Of a stretch of 64,000 nt of DNA, positions 35,241 to 46,500 are shown piece after piece; position 1 is the stretch's first letter, and each line of letters begins with the position of its first letter. The position numbers and the translations under genes were made by a program. The stretch covers positions 103,448,305-103,512,304 of the forward strand of contig NC_135723.1 of assembly GCF_964656455.1 (NCBI RefSeq). Reading direction: 5' to 3'. The notes under the pieces are model-generated. The model had not been told where the DNA came from and searched no databases. It was given only the letters and a program-made list of their open reading frames with translations. Source of the DNA: Halichoerus grypus. Lineage: Eukaryota; Chordata; Mammalia; Carnivora; Phocidae.

Positions 35241-35715
35241 TGCGGGCACCCAGCCTGCGATCCTGGCAGCCTCTCTCGGCATTGCTGCCGTCGTGCACAT
35301 TGTCCCTCAGGGTCCTGTGGGGGCCCCCCACCCCACCCCAGGCCTGGCTGCGAAACAGCACATGCCTTTCCCACTTGGCTGTCTCCTGAATCTCTAACAA
35401 GGGCATGTGGGGAATGTCCGTTTCTCGTGTCAGGGCTTTTGTTGCCAACACCCACAGGGAAGCTGACGAGGGATTGACAACAAACACAGGGCAGTTACAA
35501 ACCTCCCACATTCCTACGGGAGTCACTGTCCCCAGCCGACAGCCCTGGGCTCACTTCTGAAGATGTAAGTGGGAGCCAGGTGTTCCCACCTTCAGTTCTG
35601 AGAAGTGGGCGCTCTGTCCCACCCCCGTCTCCTGGGCTCAGCCACGTACATCACACGATGAGCTGCTTGATGACCTGTTTCTCCCTCACAGGCCCAGGTC
35701 TGAAGGGACACGAAG
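35241..35715. other. Intergenic, nothing recognised
   Basis: No gene recognised; shadow frames on both strands. Confidence 0.4.
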
Positions 35716-35826
35716 TGGGGACGTGGGCTCTGTGCTCTCTGGGGCTCTCCGGGCCGTGGGGCTGTGCCTGTCGGGATGAGCCCCACGGCCCGGAGAGTCC
35801 CAGAGAGCACAGAGCCCACTTCTCCA
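35716..35826. repeat. 48-bp near-perfect inverted repeat (hairpin)
   Basis: The left arm 35716-35763 pairs with the right arm 35779-35826 across a 15-nt loop. Of 48 positions, 45 are Watson-Crick, two are G-T (wobble in RNA) and one is a C-T mismatch. The arms are GC-rich (for example 'gtgggctctgtgctctctgg' against its complement ending at 35819). It is not part of a recognised transposon terminus. It could arise by a templated inverted duplication. Whether it is transcribed is unknown. Confidence 0.9.
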
Positions 35827-36065
35827 GGCATAGTCCCAACATGTCCAGCCATGCTCGGAAAGCTCTGGGCACTTCGCACCTCTGTGCCTTACTCCCTCAG
35901 CCTCCCTCCACCGTCCCCCTTCTCCTCACCACACACTGGCCCTTCACGCTCCAGCAGAAACATGCCACCCTCGGAGGAGCGTTTCCTCACCATTGGACTT
36001 CTGTTTCTGTAGCGTTCTGTGAGCCCCTGGAGGAAACCGGCCTCGGTGTGTGGAAGTGATGTCCT
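35827..36065. other. Intergenic, nothing recognised
   Basis: No gene or repeat recognised between the hairpin and the MLT1. Confidence 0.4.
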
Positions 36066-36344
36066 CCCCCCGCTAGCAGGCAGAACAAGACTCCATGCCC
36101 ACCCCTGGGACCTGTGGATGGGTCACCCTCTGTGGCAGTGGGCCTTTGCACATGTGACTGAGGCTCCTGAGACGGGACCACTGTCCAGTGGGTCCTATGT
36201 GAGCACCAGGGTCCTGAGAAGCGAATGAGGGGGCGGCGGAGTCGGAGAAGGAGGTGTAAGGACGGAGGTGGAGGTCGGACTGACAGTTGGAAGGGGCCAC
36301 GAGCCAAGGAGTAGGGGTGGTCTCCAGGAGCGGGGAAGGCAGAG

Positions 36345-37013
36345 TGCCGGAGTCCAGCTCCAGCCGGGGTGGGTCTCTCGTAGGAAAGGACGGCGTTGGC
36401 CAATGAGGAGACACAGACACAGGGTCAGCTTGCAAGCATCTCCTCCTGACAGCCTCGGAGGAACTTTATTTATATGTTAGGATTTTTTTGTTTTTCCATA
36501 CTTTCGTAACATGTGATGACGTTTTTTCACAATTGATTGAGATAATCTTAGATCATTTTCTGGATTACAGCCATAGCCTTCTTTTATTTTTCCTTTGTAA
36601 TGATTAACACGACCTTCATTGATTTCCGCTTATTGACTTTCGCTAAAACTAAAAAACAATACGCAAAGAGAAAGGTGCTAGACAGAGCGTGACCGTCTTG
36701 CTATTTTGTTCTATAGCGCAGGAAATATAGTGAACTGTGGAACAGCCTGAGCTGTTCCTTTCTTAGGATCTTGCCGCTTCTGAGGCGCCTGGGGGGCCTC
36801 GTGGAATTAGTCTCATTATGATTGCTTGGATAGGCGTAACTAAGATGAGTAGTCACTTTATCATGAAACCCCAGAAATATTCCCACAATTATAAAGATTG
36901 CCATAAACAAAATGAAAGAGAATAGCGGGAGCCAGCTGCGGAGTCTCCTGTTTTCAGGATCGTCCCCCATGCTTGGACCTTGTCAAACAGCACGAGCAGC
37001 TTGGCTCGCGCCA
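36345..37013 (-). mobile_element. Solo LTR of a class II (betaretrovirus-like) endogenous retrovirus
   Basis: A 669-bp insert beginning TGGCGCGAGCC and ending GGACTCCGGCA on the minus strand (canonical TG...CA). It is flanked by a perfect 6-bp duplication, gcagag, at 36339-36344 and 37014-37019; 6 bp is usual for class II elements. On the minus strand a TATAAA (36474-36469) overlaps an AATAAA (36470-36465), leaving room for a very short R and a U5 of about 95-100 bp that ends in the GC-rich CCCGGCTGGAGCTGG word typical of class II LTRs. No gag, pol or env is present, so internal sequence was lost by LTR-LTR recombination. Confidence 0.85.
36701..36970 (-). CDS. ORF inside LTR U3: 89-aa putative single-pass membrane protein
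   Basis: The ATG (36970-36968) lies 44 nt into the LTR, with an in-frame TGA five codons upstream, so this is not the tail of an env frame. Residues 1-13 are hydrophilic with R8, R9 and R11. Residues about 14-35 form a strong hydrophobic segment. N52 and N55 are in N-X-S/T sequons, and residues 61-64 (RRLR) form a minimal basic R-X-X-R site. The charge pattern suggests N-in/C-out (type II). I recognise no family. A U3-encoded type II glycoprotein recalls the position of the accessory gene of mouse mammary tumour virus, but at 89 residues this is much shorter and no homology is claimed. Expression is unknown. Confidence 0.45.
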   Translation of the reverse strand: MGDDPENRRLRSWLPLFSFILFMAIFIIVGIFLGFHDKVTTHLSYAYPSNHNETNSTRPPRRLRSGKILRKEQLRLFHSSLYFLRYRTK

Positions 37014-37179
37014 GCAGAGAAGTGGATGTCCCCACGGAGCCTCCAGCAGGAGCGACGCCTACCAACCCCATGATCTCCGCTCACTGAAACCGATTTCCCG
37101 CGTCTGACCCCCCGAACTCGAAGATAATTCATTTCTGTTGTTTTAAGCCACCACGTTTGGGACTCACACAACACCCTTC

Positions 37180-37930
37180 TCCACAAGCCGGGGGCTCCTG
37201 CCGTCATGTGCAGAGGCTTGAGCCGCCTGTGCATCCGGCGTGGTGTACACAGCAGATGCTCATGAGGGTTTGTGAACGGAAGCCGGGGTGTGGGGCAGGG
37301 TGGCAGCCTCAGACTCCAACAGACGGGATTGGAATCCCTGCTCGGTCTCTCATTATGTACAATAGCTCTGAGCCAATTTCTTACTTGGGGGCTCAGTTTC
37401 TTCACTCGACCTAACAGCGGACACCTGCTTCAGGTGCTTGCAAGGATTAAATAAGGGGTGATATTGGGCCTTTGTGTTTTGGATGATAACCAAGGAAAGT
37501 AGGGTCCTGAGGCACGACGTGTTCGCTCGGGGAAACGCTCCGCGGACCTCGCCTACCCCCCACCCCCCCACCCCCGCTCCTAGTGTCCCAGCTGTGCATC
37601 CTCGGGCAGACTACTCCCCTCCGAAAAGCCCACCCACGTGAGCCCGCCTTCAACCTCCGCTAGAGCCCGGGCCGCAGTGACCAGCTTCCTGGGGACCCCT
37701 GCCCCGTAGCCGCCTGCCGTGGGGGCACCTCACCTCCATGTCAAGGGGCTTACCACAGCATTTTATCCTCTCCGGGCTCCACAGCCCAAGGCAGGGTGTG
37801 GTAGCCTCTGGGGTAGAATCTTCCCGGTGCTGAAGGACAGTTGGAAGGCGGGGACAAGGGGCCCCGCCCCACGAGGAAACCACCCTGAGGAGGATTTCAC
37901 ACCACCCTGGAAGGAGCCCTCCAACCTTTC
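37180..37930. other. Intergenic, nothing recognised
   Basis: No gene recognised. Contains a C-rich run at about 37555-37577. Part of 37650-37930 may be the U3 of the ERV1-type LTR that follows. Confidence 0.4.
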
Positions 37931-37934
37931 CCAT

Positions 37935-38240
37935 GTGATAGGTAGGTGACAAAAATCTGATTGGATGACAGGCGCAAGGAGGGTTAATCAGATTAAAACA
38001 GGCCACCAACTAGCCCATAAAAACCCCTAGACTTAAAACTCCGGTGGCAACCCTCTCAGGTCCCCTCCCTCCTTGGGAGCTTTGTTCTATCACTTTGCTA
38101 TCACTCAATATCGCTCAATATCGCTGTTGCTTTGCTGCCCACCACTCTGTCTGGTCTCCCTCCTCAGTCTTCGAAGTCACGTGACCAAGAACCTCGGACA
38201 CCGACTGAGAAAAGTCCTGCAAGACTAGCCCTTTCCCCTC
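37935..38240 (+). mobile_element. ERV1-type LTR fragment
   Basis: Shows a class I LTR promoter/R layout: TATA-like 'cccataaaaaccccta' at about 38011-38026, then 'ctctcaggtcccctccctcc', 'ttgggagctttgttctatca' and 'ctttgctatcactcaata', the usual polyadenylation position, then a U5-like CT-rich stretch. The expected AATAAA is replaced by a duplicated 'tcaatatcgc'. The 5' boundary and target-site duplication are not clear. Confidence 0.5.
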
Positions 38241-38337
38241 CTGGCAGCGCCTGGCTGGCCTGGGCCTGTGGGCGGGCAGCCGCGTTGCTATCTCTGCCCC
38301 TGCCCTGTGCCGCCTTCTCCCGTGTCTCCTTTGTGTC

Positions 38338-38508
38338 CCCCCTCTTCTTATGAGGACATCAGGCATATTGGATTCCAGCCAAACCTACTCCTCTACGACC
38401 TCCTCTTGACCCATCACATCCACAAGGACCAAATTTCCAAATAAGTTTGTATTCTGATGTCCCAGAAAGGACATGATTTGGGGGGACACTAGCCAACACA
38501 GTCAGTAC
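38338..38508 (-). repeat. MLT1-type LTR fragment, reverse orientation
   Basis: 'cttatgaggacatcaggcat', 'attggattccagccaaacct', 'actcctctacgacctcctct' and 'caaatttccaaataagtttg' are the inverted middle of MLT1, followed by 'atttggggggacactag'. Confidence 0.7.
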
Positions 38509-38509
38509 C

Positions 38510-40870
38510 CCCATTTTGCCATGGCCATCTCCCACCCTCCTGGACACTGCCTTCACCCCCCAGGAGCTCAGGCACTGCCCATGGCCCACCCTCACATCCC
38601 AAATGTGCCATCGGCCAAAGCAACTTTGTCCTCCACGGGCATGACCCATCCAAGCCCCAGCCTCTCTGTGCCCTGACCCGCCACCCCCCCAGGCTGGTGA
38701 CTCACTCCACACCACTTCAGCCGCCCAATCCTAGGGCCACTCCATACAGCTGCTGTCTCCTTCTCCTGAAGCCATGCGTTCATAAAACTTCCTGTGACCT
38801 TCTCTTCTCCAGATGCCAAATTCAGTAGCACATGTGTTGGTGCCTGGTTTCTATCAGTGGACAAAACAAAGACCCTCATGCTAGAGCCGACATCCAGAGC
38901 TCACACGGTGCCCCTGCACACTGGTCCTTCCTCCCTGGGGGGGGCTCCAGGAGAAGCTGGCTCCCACTCCCTGGTGCAGCCCCCCCATACTTCCTTCTGC
39001 CCTCCTTGGACTCCATGACCCCTTTAACCACTAGTCAAATTCCTGGACTTCCTTGCTCCATTGTCCCAGAAAGACTCAGTTCTGGATACCCCAGAGGGTG
39101 GGCCTTCCCGACTCAGCCTGCCCCGGGCGTGGCCCAAGGAAGAGTCACACCACCCTAAGGCCCCTGTGGGATCCCCGCAGAAACCTCAGCCTGGCGGTGG
39201 GCACTTCTAATCAGCCCCTCCCTCCCTCTTAGCTAAGGACCCCTCCTCCTCCTTCAGCAAAAACTGGAACTGCCTGAGGGCTACGCCCTGCCATCCTGAC
39301 TCCAGTCCTTTCCTCACAGAGGTGGCTTCCGGGTAATTCCAGTAAATTCCAAGACTCCTCAGGGAATTACCCACAGGTCCTTCCCCTTTATCAGTCTCTC
39401 TACTGGAATCTTCCATCAGCTCTACACCCCTGCATCCCTTCCCCTGTCTGCACCTCTCCCCAGGGGCCCCACAGGCACCACCTCCCTGCACACTTGCAGA
39501 GGGAGTCAGGGGTGGGTGTTTGTCTTTGCCACTTCCGGCCCTCCTTCCCGGAACATACTTCCCGGGACTTCTTGACTTCTTTTTCTTCCTATCCCTCCTG
39601 GCCTTCCATCCCTGCGCTTTGCAGCCTCTTTTCCTCTTCTCTATTCCCAGTGCTGTCGGAGGCTCACTGATTTCTCAGCCCACGCACTCTGCGTTGGCCC
39701 ATCCTCGAAGGGCTTCAGCCGCCATTTGCAATGGTCTCTGTGATGGATTCACCAACAACCTTCCACATCTAAGGGTTGGCCTGGAAGGGAAGGACAAATT
39801 CTTCTTTATCCTCCAAGGTCTTCTTGATGGACGAAGAATTAAATTTATGGGAGACAATTAACAGGAGAGGAAACCGAAGGTCTATTACATGCTCACAGTG
39901 GCCCAATAATGAAATTGAGACCTGAAGACCTGACCAAGGCAGGCAGTTTTTATACTTTTTTAGACAAAGAGACAATACATCTGTGAGGAACTGACAGGAG
40001 AAAGAAGATTTCGCTCTGGGAGCTTCAGTTAGTAAGGAATTCTAAACAGAATTGGGGCGGGAGGAGTGAATGAGTAAAAAGTAACAAAGGTTGTTTACGT
40101 AGCCTTCTCCGCTGGAAATCTCCCATCTCTGGTCATCAGGATGTCTCTTTAACTCCTGGGAAAGGGAGGGAACTTTCACGTGGGAGATTTGTTTCCTGCT
40201 TTTAGGGGACAGAGGAGGGTCTGAGTGTCCTTCTGCACAGGCTGTCTCTTTAGTAACTTTTATTTTAAATAATCAGTATGCCAAAGTGGCACCTTTGGGG
40301 ACAGCCCTTGGCCCCTGCCGTCTCTTGGCTAATGATGCCCTTGTACTCCCCTAAAATCTGCCCTAACCAGACCTACAGAAGCAGTCTGGGCTCTTCCTGC
40401 AGCGCCGGAAGATTCTGAGGCTACGCCGCCCCTGGCTGTGGGATTCGCCTGCAGCTGTGCGGAGGGGCTGAGTACAGAACAAGGAGAGCAGAGGGATTCA
40501 CAACCGTGGGGCAAACCTGGACCACCGGAGACAGGAACAGAGAGCTGACCGAAACATGTCTTTTCCCCAAAGGACTGTTGTATCTGCAAAGTGGAAGATA
40601 TCTTGTGTGACCAGGCGCGGGACAAGTCTCGCCCGTGGCCGCGGCCGGCTCAGTGATGCACTACCTTGGATTTGCTTTTCCTTCTCTGCCGCCTACTCGT
40701 CTCTTTCGCTCACTCTCCTTGGGAGGACACTGGCCAATAAAGTCTTAGCAAGGGAGTCAGGATGCTCCTCAGCCCACAAGAATACCATCTCACTACCGGA
40801 ATCATGCCCTGACCGCCTCATGCCCACCAGGATCGTGAGAATCGTAAGTTCAGGAGTAACAGGTGCTAGC
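38510..40870. other. Intergenic, no gene recognised
   Basis: No gene recognised. About 39840-40330 ('gtcatcaggatgtctcttta', 'cagtatgccaaagtggcacc') looks like an old LTR or other interspersed repeat that I cannot name. The rest is unique. Confidence 0.4.
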
Positions 40871-40874
40871 TAGG

Positions 40875-41580
40875 ATGTGCAGAAATCAGAACCGTCATTC
40901 GCCTCTGGTGGGAATGTGCAGTGCGCAGCTTCAGAGAAGAGTCTAGCAGGTCCACTCACGATTAAAGACAGAGTTACCACATGACACAGCACCTGCGTGC
41001 CCAGCAGCCCCCCCCCCGGGAGAAGCAAAACACGCCCCCACGGAGACACATACACCGATGTTCACAGGAGCATTGTTCATCCGGGCCCCAAGGTGAAAAC
41101 GATGCAATTATCCATCAGTTGGTGAATGGGTAATAAAATGTGCATTTCCATATAATGGGATATTATTCAGCCATAAAAAGTAAACTATTGGCACATGATA
41201 CAACATAGGTGAACCTTGAAATATCATGCTAAGTGAAAGAAACCAGGGACACCTGGGTGGCTCAGTCAGTTAAGCATCTGCCTTCGGCTCAGGTCATGAT
41301 CCTGGAGTTCCAGGATGGAGCCCCACATCAGGCTCCCTGCTCACCGGAGAGTCAGCTTCTCCCTCTGCCTCTCACCCTGCTCATACTTTCTCTCTCGCTC
41401 TCTCTCTCTCAAATAAATAAATAAAATCTTAAAAAAAAAAAAAAGAAAGAAACCAGAGAACACATATTATATAATACTATTCATATAAACCTCCAGAACA
41501 GGAAAACCTATAAAGACAGAAAGTAGATTGCTAGATGCCCAGGGCTGGGAGTGAGCATGGGATTATGGGTTTTTAAAAAT
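40875..41580 (+). repeat. L1 3'-end fragment, SINE-interrupted
   Basis: L1 ORF2 end and 3' UTR words: 'cgcctctggtgggaatgtgc', 'gagttaccacatgacaca', 'ggtgaatgggtaataaaatg', 'gatattattcagccataaaa', 'tgaaatatcatgctaagtga', then beyond the SINE 'acctataaagacagaaagta' and 'ctagatgcccagggctggga'. Non-coding. Confidence 0.8.
41247..41444 (+). mobile_element. CAN-SINE nested in L1
   Basis: Head 'ggacacctgggtggctcagt', CT-rich body, AAATAAATAAATAAAATC and poly-A. Perfect target-site duplication gaaagaaaccag at 41235-41246 and 41445-41456. Confidence 0.95.
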
Positions 41581-41586
41581 ATATTC

Positions 41587-41799
41587 CTGGGGCACCTGCA
41601 TGGCTGAGTCGGTAATGCCTCTGACTCTTGATTTCAGCTCAGGTCATGATCTCAGCGTTGTGGGATCAGGCCCTACGAGCCCATGTTGGGCTCCACGTCG
41701 GGCTCCATGCTCAGCGGGGAGTCTGCCTGTCCCTCTCCCTCTGTTCCTCCTCCTCTCTCTCTCTAAAATAAATACATAAAATCTTTTAATAAAAAATAA
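41587..41799 (+). mobile_element. CAN-SINE, older subtype
   Basis: Head 'tggggcacctgcatggctga', 'gactcttgatttcagctcag', a short internal duplication of the 'gttgggctcca'/'gtcgggctcca' word at about 41684-41707, then AAATAAATACATAAAATC. Target-site duplication taaaaatatattc at 41574-41586 and 41800-41812. Confidence 0.93.
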
Positions 41800-41814
41800 T
41801 AAAAATATATTCTT

Positions 41815-43535
41815 TCATATTTTCTGAATGTTTTACAACGAGCATGTGATATTTTTCTATTAAAAATAATATACTTAGCCATCTACCCTATTCTAAAAAA
41901 ATATTTATTATAAATGGTTATTAATGTTTAAAAAAAACAATAGCAGGAATACGGAATTTGGGCAGTAGATCGCTCACTGCATGACATCTGAAAGATCTTT
42001 GACACCCTGCCCTTCCCTTCATGGCCTGAGTCTTCTGTGTCCAAGAGAGTGACAGAGGTCTTGTGTCCTGAGTTAGTGATTTGGGGAGAGAGTATGGTCC
42101 TGTGTTTAGTCCATAAGCAATAGTAAACTTTCCTTGCACGATGGCACATCTACAGTGATTAACATAGAGAGATGTAATTAAGAACTAAATGGTGCTCTCA
42201 TGAACACAGTTCCCTAAATACTTAACTCAGAGTAACTGATGGGCTGGGGAGAATAGATTCCATCGTGTTCAACAGAGAGCCTTCATGCGTTAGAGAACAG
42301 CAAGAACAATGTCACCAGAGGTAACAGAGTTGCAAATTCTCACAATATTTGAATATGGTTTCCGAAACCAAGCCTGTAGTTGGCAAGACTGTACGTTCAC
42401 GTTCCTCCACTGCCATTCCCCTAGACTAACTTCATTCATGGGACCAGACTCGACCGGCACTGGGGCAAACCACAACCCTGGGGGGTGCAGTGACAAACCC
42501 TATTAATACTAAGGCCAACCCAACAGCCCTCAGCAGGAACCCAACAGAACGCAGCCCGCAGGCAGCCCTCCCACCTTCCCACACGTCTATCGGGCCTCGG
42601 GGTGGCTCCAGGAGGCCCCTGATTCAAAAGTCCCAGTACAGATGTGAGGGAATGCAGAATCAGAGGCTGGGCTGTGTGGCCAGCAGCTCTGGTGGGGAGA
42701 GAAGTAGCCATGTGAACAGACCTTAACACACCAATAAGCTCATGCGATGGAGTCCCTTTCCACACAGGAGACAGACAATCCAGGAACCCATAAAATATTT
42801 TCATAAGGGGCGCCTAGGTAGCACATAAGTTGATAGTGGTGACCAGGGCTTAGAGCGGAATATTCCGAGAGAGTGTGAAAGCCTGCTTCTGCCCTTCCCA
42901 CAGGGAGAGGTGAAGATGGAACCCCTCCATTCCATCCACCCCCACTTTGGATTGTATTCAAGAAATGAAAACAAGTTATACTATTAGCAAATGCTACGTT
43001 TTGGTTATGCCTGAGGGTTTGAAAACAATTTTGTCATAATCCGTGATGACGACACTTGTTAAAAACGTCTGCTCTCATAGAAGTAGGAGAGATTATGTTA
43101 AGTTCACACCAGTTTTGGCATGATGGACTGGGTGTAGGGTGTCTGCACCGTAACCCGGCTGTGTCTGCCCTGTAAGTTAGCAGCGGCAGAAAACCCACCA
43201 CTGTCGCTGGGGAAACAGTAACAAGCTAGTGAATGGCAAATGTCTTTACGCAGTCCTTCTCAAAACTTTCCTAATGAAACACCCCTTAAATCCTGGAGTG
43301 TGAACACAGCCACTGTAAGCATTACTTTTCCTTGAAGTTTCCTGTTTTATCATTAAAAAAATCATGTGAATCTTCCCTCCCCCACCCCCACTAAAAAAAG
43401 GAACTTTGAGAAATATGAATATCTCAAGAGGATGTTTCTGTTTTTTTAAAGCTTCTGGCACAGAGCCACAAACCCTGATATTGAAGATGCCACACACAAT
43501 GGAATTTCACACTCCCTCAGCCCATGGGGTCTCTT
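41815..43535. other. Intergenic, nothing recognised
   Basis: No gene recognised. A 16-bp SINE-head-like word sits at 42807-42822 without the rest of a SINE. The last 100 bp leads into the minisatellite. Confidence 0.4.
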
Positions 43536-43540
43536 GGCCA

Positions 43541-46500
43541 CCGGGGGGTTTGCTCTCGGTCTCTGCTCATCTGCAGACAGTACGGAAGACCACAGACTCT
43601 TTGGGGGGTTTGCTCTCGGTCTCTGCTCATCTGCAGACAGTACGGAAGACCACTGACTCTTTGGGGGGTTTGCTCTCCGTCTCTGCTCATCTGCAGACAG
43701 TAGGGAAGACCACTGACTCTTTGGGGGGTTTGCTCTCCGTCTCTGCTCATCTGCAGACAGTAGGGAAGACCACAGACTCTTTGGGGGGTTTGCTCTCGGT
43801 CTCTGCTCATCTGCAGACAGTAGGGAAGACCACTGACTCTTTGGGGGGTTTGCTCTGTCTCTGCTCATCTGCAGACAGTAGGGAAGACCACTGACTCTTT
43901 GGGAGGTTTGCTCTGTCTCTGCTCATCTGCAGACAGTAGGGAAGACCACAGACTCTTTGGGGGGTTTGCTCTCGGTCTCTGCTCATCTGCAGACAGTAGG
44001 GAAGACCACTGACTCTTTGGGGGGTTTGCTCTGTCTCTGCTCATCTGCAGACAGTAGGGAGGACCACAGACTCTTTGGGGGGTTTGCTCTCGGTCTCTGC
44101 TCATCTGCAGACAGTAGGGAAGACCACTGACTCTTTGGGGGGTTTGCTCTCGGTCTCTGCTCATCTGCAGACAGTAGGGAAGACCACTGACTCTTTGGGG
44201 GGTTTGCTCTGTCTCTGCTCATCTGCAGACAGTATGGAAGATCACAGACTCTTTGGGGGGTTTGCTCTCAGTCTCTGCTCATCTGCAGACAGTACGGAAG
44301 ACCACTGACTCTTTGGGGGGTTTGCTCTCGGTCTCTGCTCATCTGCAGACAGTACGGAAGACCACAGACTCTTTGGGGGGTTTGCTCTCGGTCTCTGCTC
44401 ATCTGCAGACAGTACGGAAGACCACTGACTCTTTGGGGGGTTTGCTCTGTCTCTGCTCATCTGCAGACAGTATGGAAGACCACAGACTCTTTGGGGGGTT
44501 TGCTCTCAGTCTCTGCTCATCTGCAGACAGTACGGAAGACCACTGACTCTTTGGGGGGTTTGCTCTGTCTCTGCTCATCTGCAGACAGTATGGAAGACCA
44601 CAGACTCTTTGGGGGGTTTGTTCTCAGTCTCTGCTCATCTGCAGACAGTACGGAAGACCACTGACTCTTTGGGGGGTTTGCTCTCGGTCTCTGCTCATCT
44701 GCAGACAGTAGGGAAGACCACAGACTCTTTGGGGGGTTTGCTCTCGGTCTCTGCTCATCTGCAGACAGTAGGGAAGACCACAGACTCTTTGGGGGGTTTG
44801 CTCTCAGTCTCTGCTCATCTGCAGACAGTAGGGAAGACCACAGACTCTTTGGGGGGTTTGCTCTCGGTCTCTGCTCATCTGCAGACAGTACGGAAGACCA
44901 CAGACTCTTTGGGGGGTTTGCTCTCGGTCTCTGCTCATCTGCAGACAGTAGGGAAGACCACAGACTCTTTGGGGGGTTTGCTCTCGGTCTCTGCTCATCT
45001 GCAGACAGTAGGGAAGACCACTGACTCTTTGGGGGGTTTGCTCTCGGTCTCTGCTCATCTGCAGACAGTAGGGAAGACCACTGACTCTTTGGGGGGTTTG
45101 CTCTGTCTCTGCTCATCTGCAGACAGTATGGAAGATCACAGACTCTTTGGGGGGTTTGCTCTCAGTCTCTGCTCATCTGCAGACAGTACGGAAGACCACT
45201 GACTCTTTGGGGGGTTTGCTCTCGGTCTCTGCTCATCTGCAGACAGTACGGAAGACCACAGACTCTTTGGGGGGTTTGCTCTCGGTCTCTGCTCATCTGC
45301 AGACAGTACGGAAGACCACTGACTCTTTGGGGGGTTTGCTCTGTCTCTGCTCATCTGCAGACAGTATGGAAGACCACAGACTCTTTGGGGGGTTTGCTCT
45401 CAGTCTCTGCTCATCTGCAGACAGTACGGAAGACCACTGACTCTTTGGGGGGTTTGCTCTGTCTCTGCTCATCTGCAGACAGTATGGAAGACCACAGACT
45501 CTTTGGGGGGTTTGCTCTCAGTCTCTGCTCATCTGCAGACAGTACAGAAGACCACTGACTCTTTGGGGGGTTTGCTCTCGGTCTCTGCTCATCTGCAGAC
45601 AGTAGGGAAGACCACAGACTCTTTGGGGGGTTTGCTCTCGGTCTCTGCTCATCTGCAGACAGTAGGGAAGACCACAGACTCTTTGGGGGGTTTGCTCTCA
45701 GTCTCTGCTCATCTGCAGACAGTAGGGAAGACCACAGACTCTTTGGGGGGTTTGCTCTCGGTCTCTGCTCATCTGCAGACAGTACGGAAGACCACAGACT
45801 CTTTGGGGGGTTTGCTCTCGGTCTCTGCTCATCTGCAGACAGTAGGGAAGACCACAGACTCTTTGGGGGGTTTGCTCTCGGTCTCTGCTCATCTGCAGAC
45901 AGTAGGGAAGACCACTGACTCTTTGGGGGGTTTGCTCTCAGTCTCTGCTCATCTGCAGACAGTACAGAAGACCACTGACTCTTTGGGGGGTTTGCTCTCG
46001 GTCTCTGCTCATCTGCAGACAGTAGGGAAGACCACAGACTCTTTGGGGGGTTTGCTCTCGGTCTCTGCTCATCTGCAGACAGTAGGGAAGACCACTGACT
46101 CTTTGGGGGGTTTGCTCTCGGTCTCTGCTCATCTGCAGACAGTAGGGAAGACCACTGACTCTTTGGGGGGTTTGCTCTGTCTCTGCTCATCTGCAGACAG
46201 TATGGAAGATCACAGACTCTTTGGGGGGTTTGCTCTCAGTCTCTGCTCATCTGCAGACAGTACGGAAGACCACTGACTCTTTGGGGGGTTTGCTCTCGGT
46301 CTCTGCTCATCTGCAGACAGTACGGAAGACCACAGACTCTTTGGGGGGTTTGCTCTCGGTCTCTGCTCATCTGCAGACAGTACGGAAGACCACTGACTCT
46401 TTGGGGGGTTTGCTCTGTCTCTGCTCATCTGCAGACAGTATGGAAGACCACAGACTCTTTGGGGGGTTTGCTCTCAGTCTCTGCTCATCTGCAGACAGTA

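Larger units (their letters stand above)
36070..37172 (+). repeat. MLT1 LTR split by a younger solo LTR
   Basis: The left part (36070-36344) has 'cccctgggacctgtggatgg', 'gggcctttgcacatgtgact', 'tgagacgggaccactgtcca' and 'ggacggaggtggaggtcgg'. The right part (37014-37172) has 'ggagcctccagcaggagcg', 'cgaagataattcatttctg' and 'ttgttttaagccaccacg'. Joining across 36345-37013 restores a continuous MLT1 order, so the intervening 669 bp is an insertion. Confidence 0.8.

Noticed and set aside
36889..37071. 60-codon minus ORF overlapping the LTR 5' end
   Set aside because: Crosses the LTR/MLT1 junction and the duplication, so it cannot be an original retroviral frame.
42807..42822. Short SINE-head-like word 'ggggcgcctaggtagc'
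   Set aside because: Nothing downstream continues the SINE, so it is too short to call.
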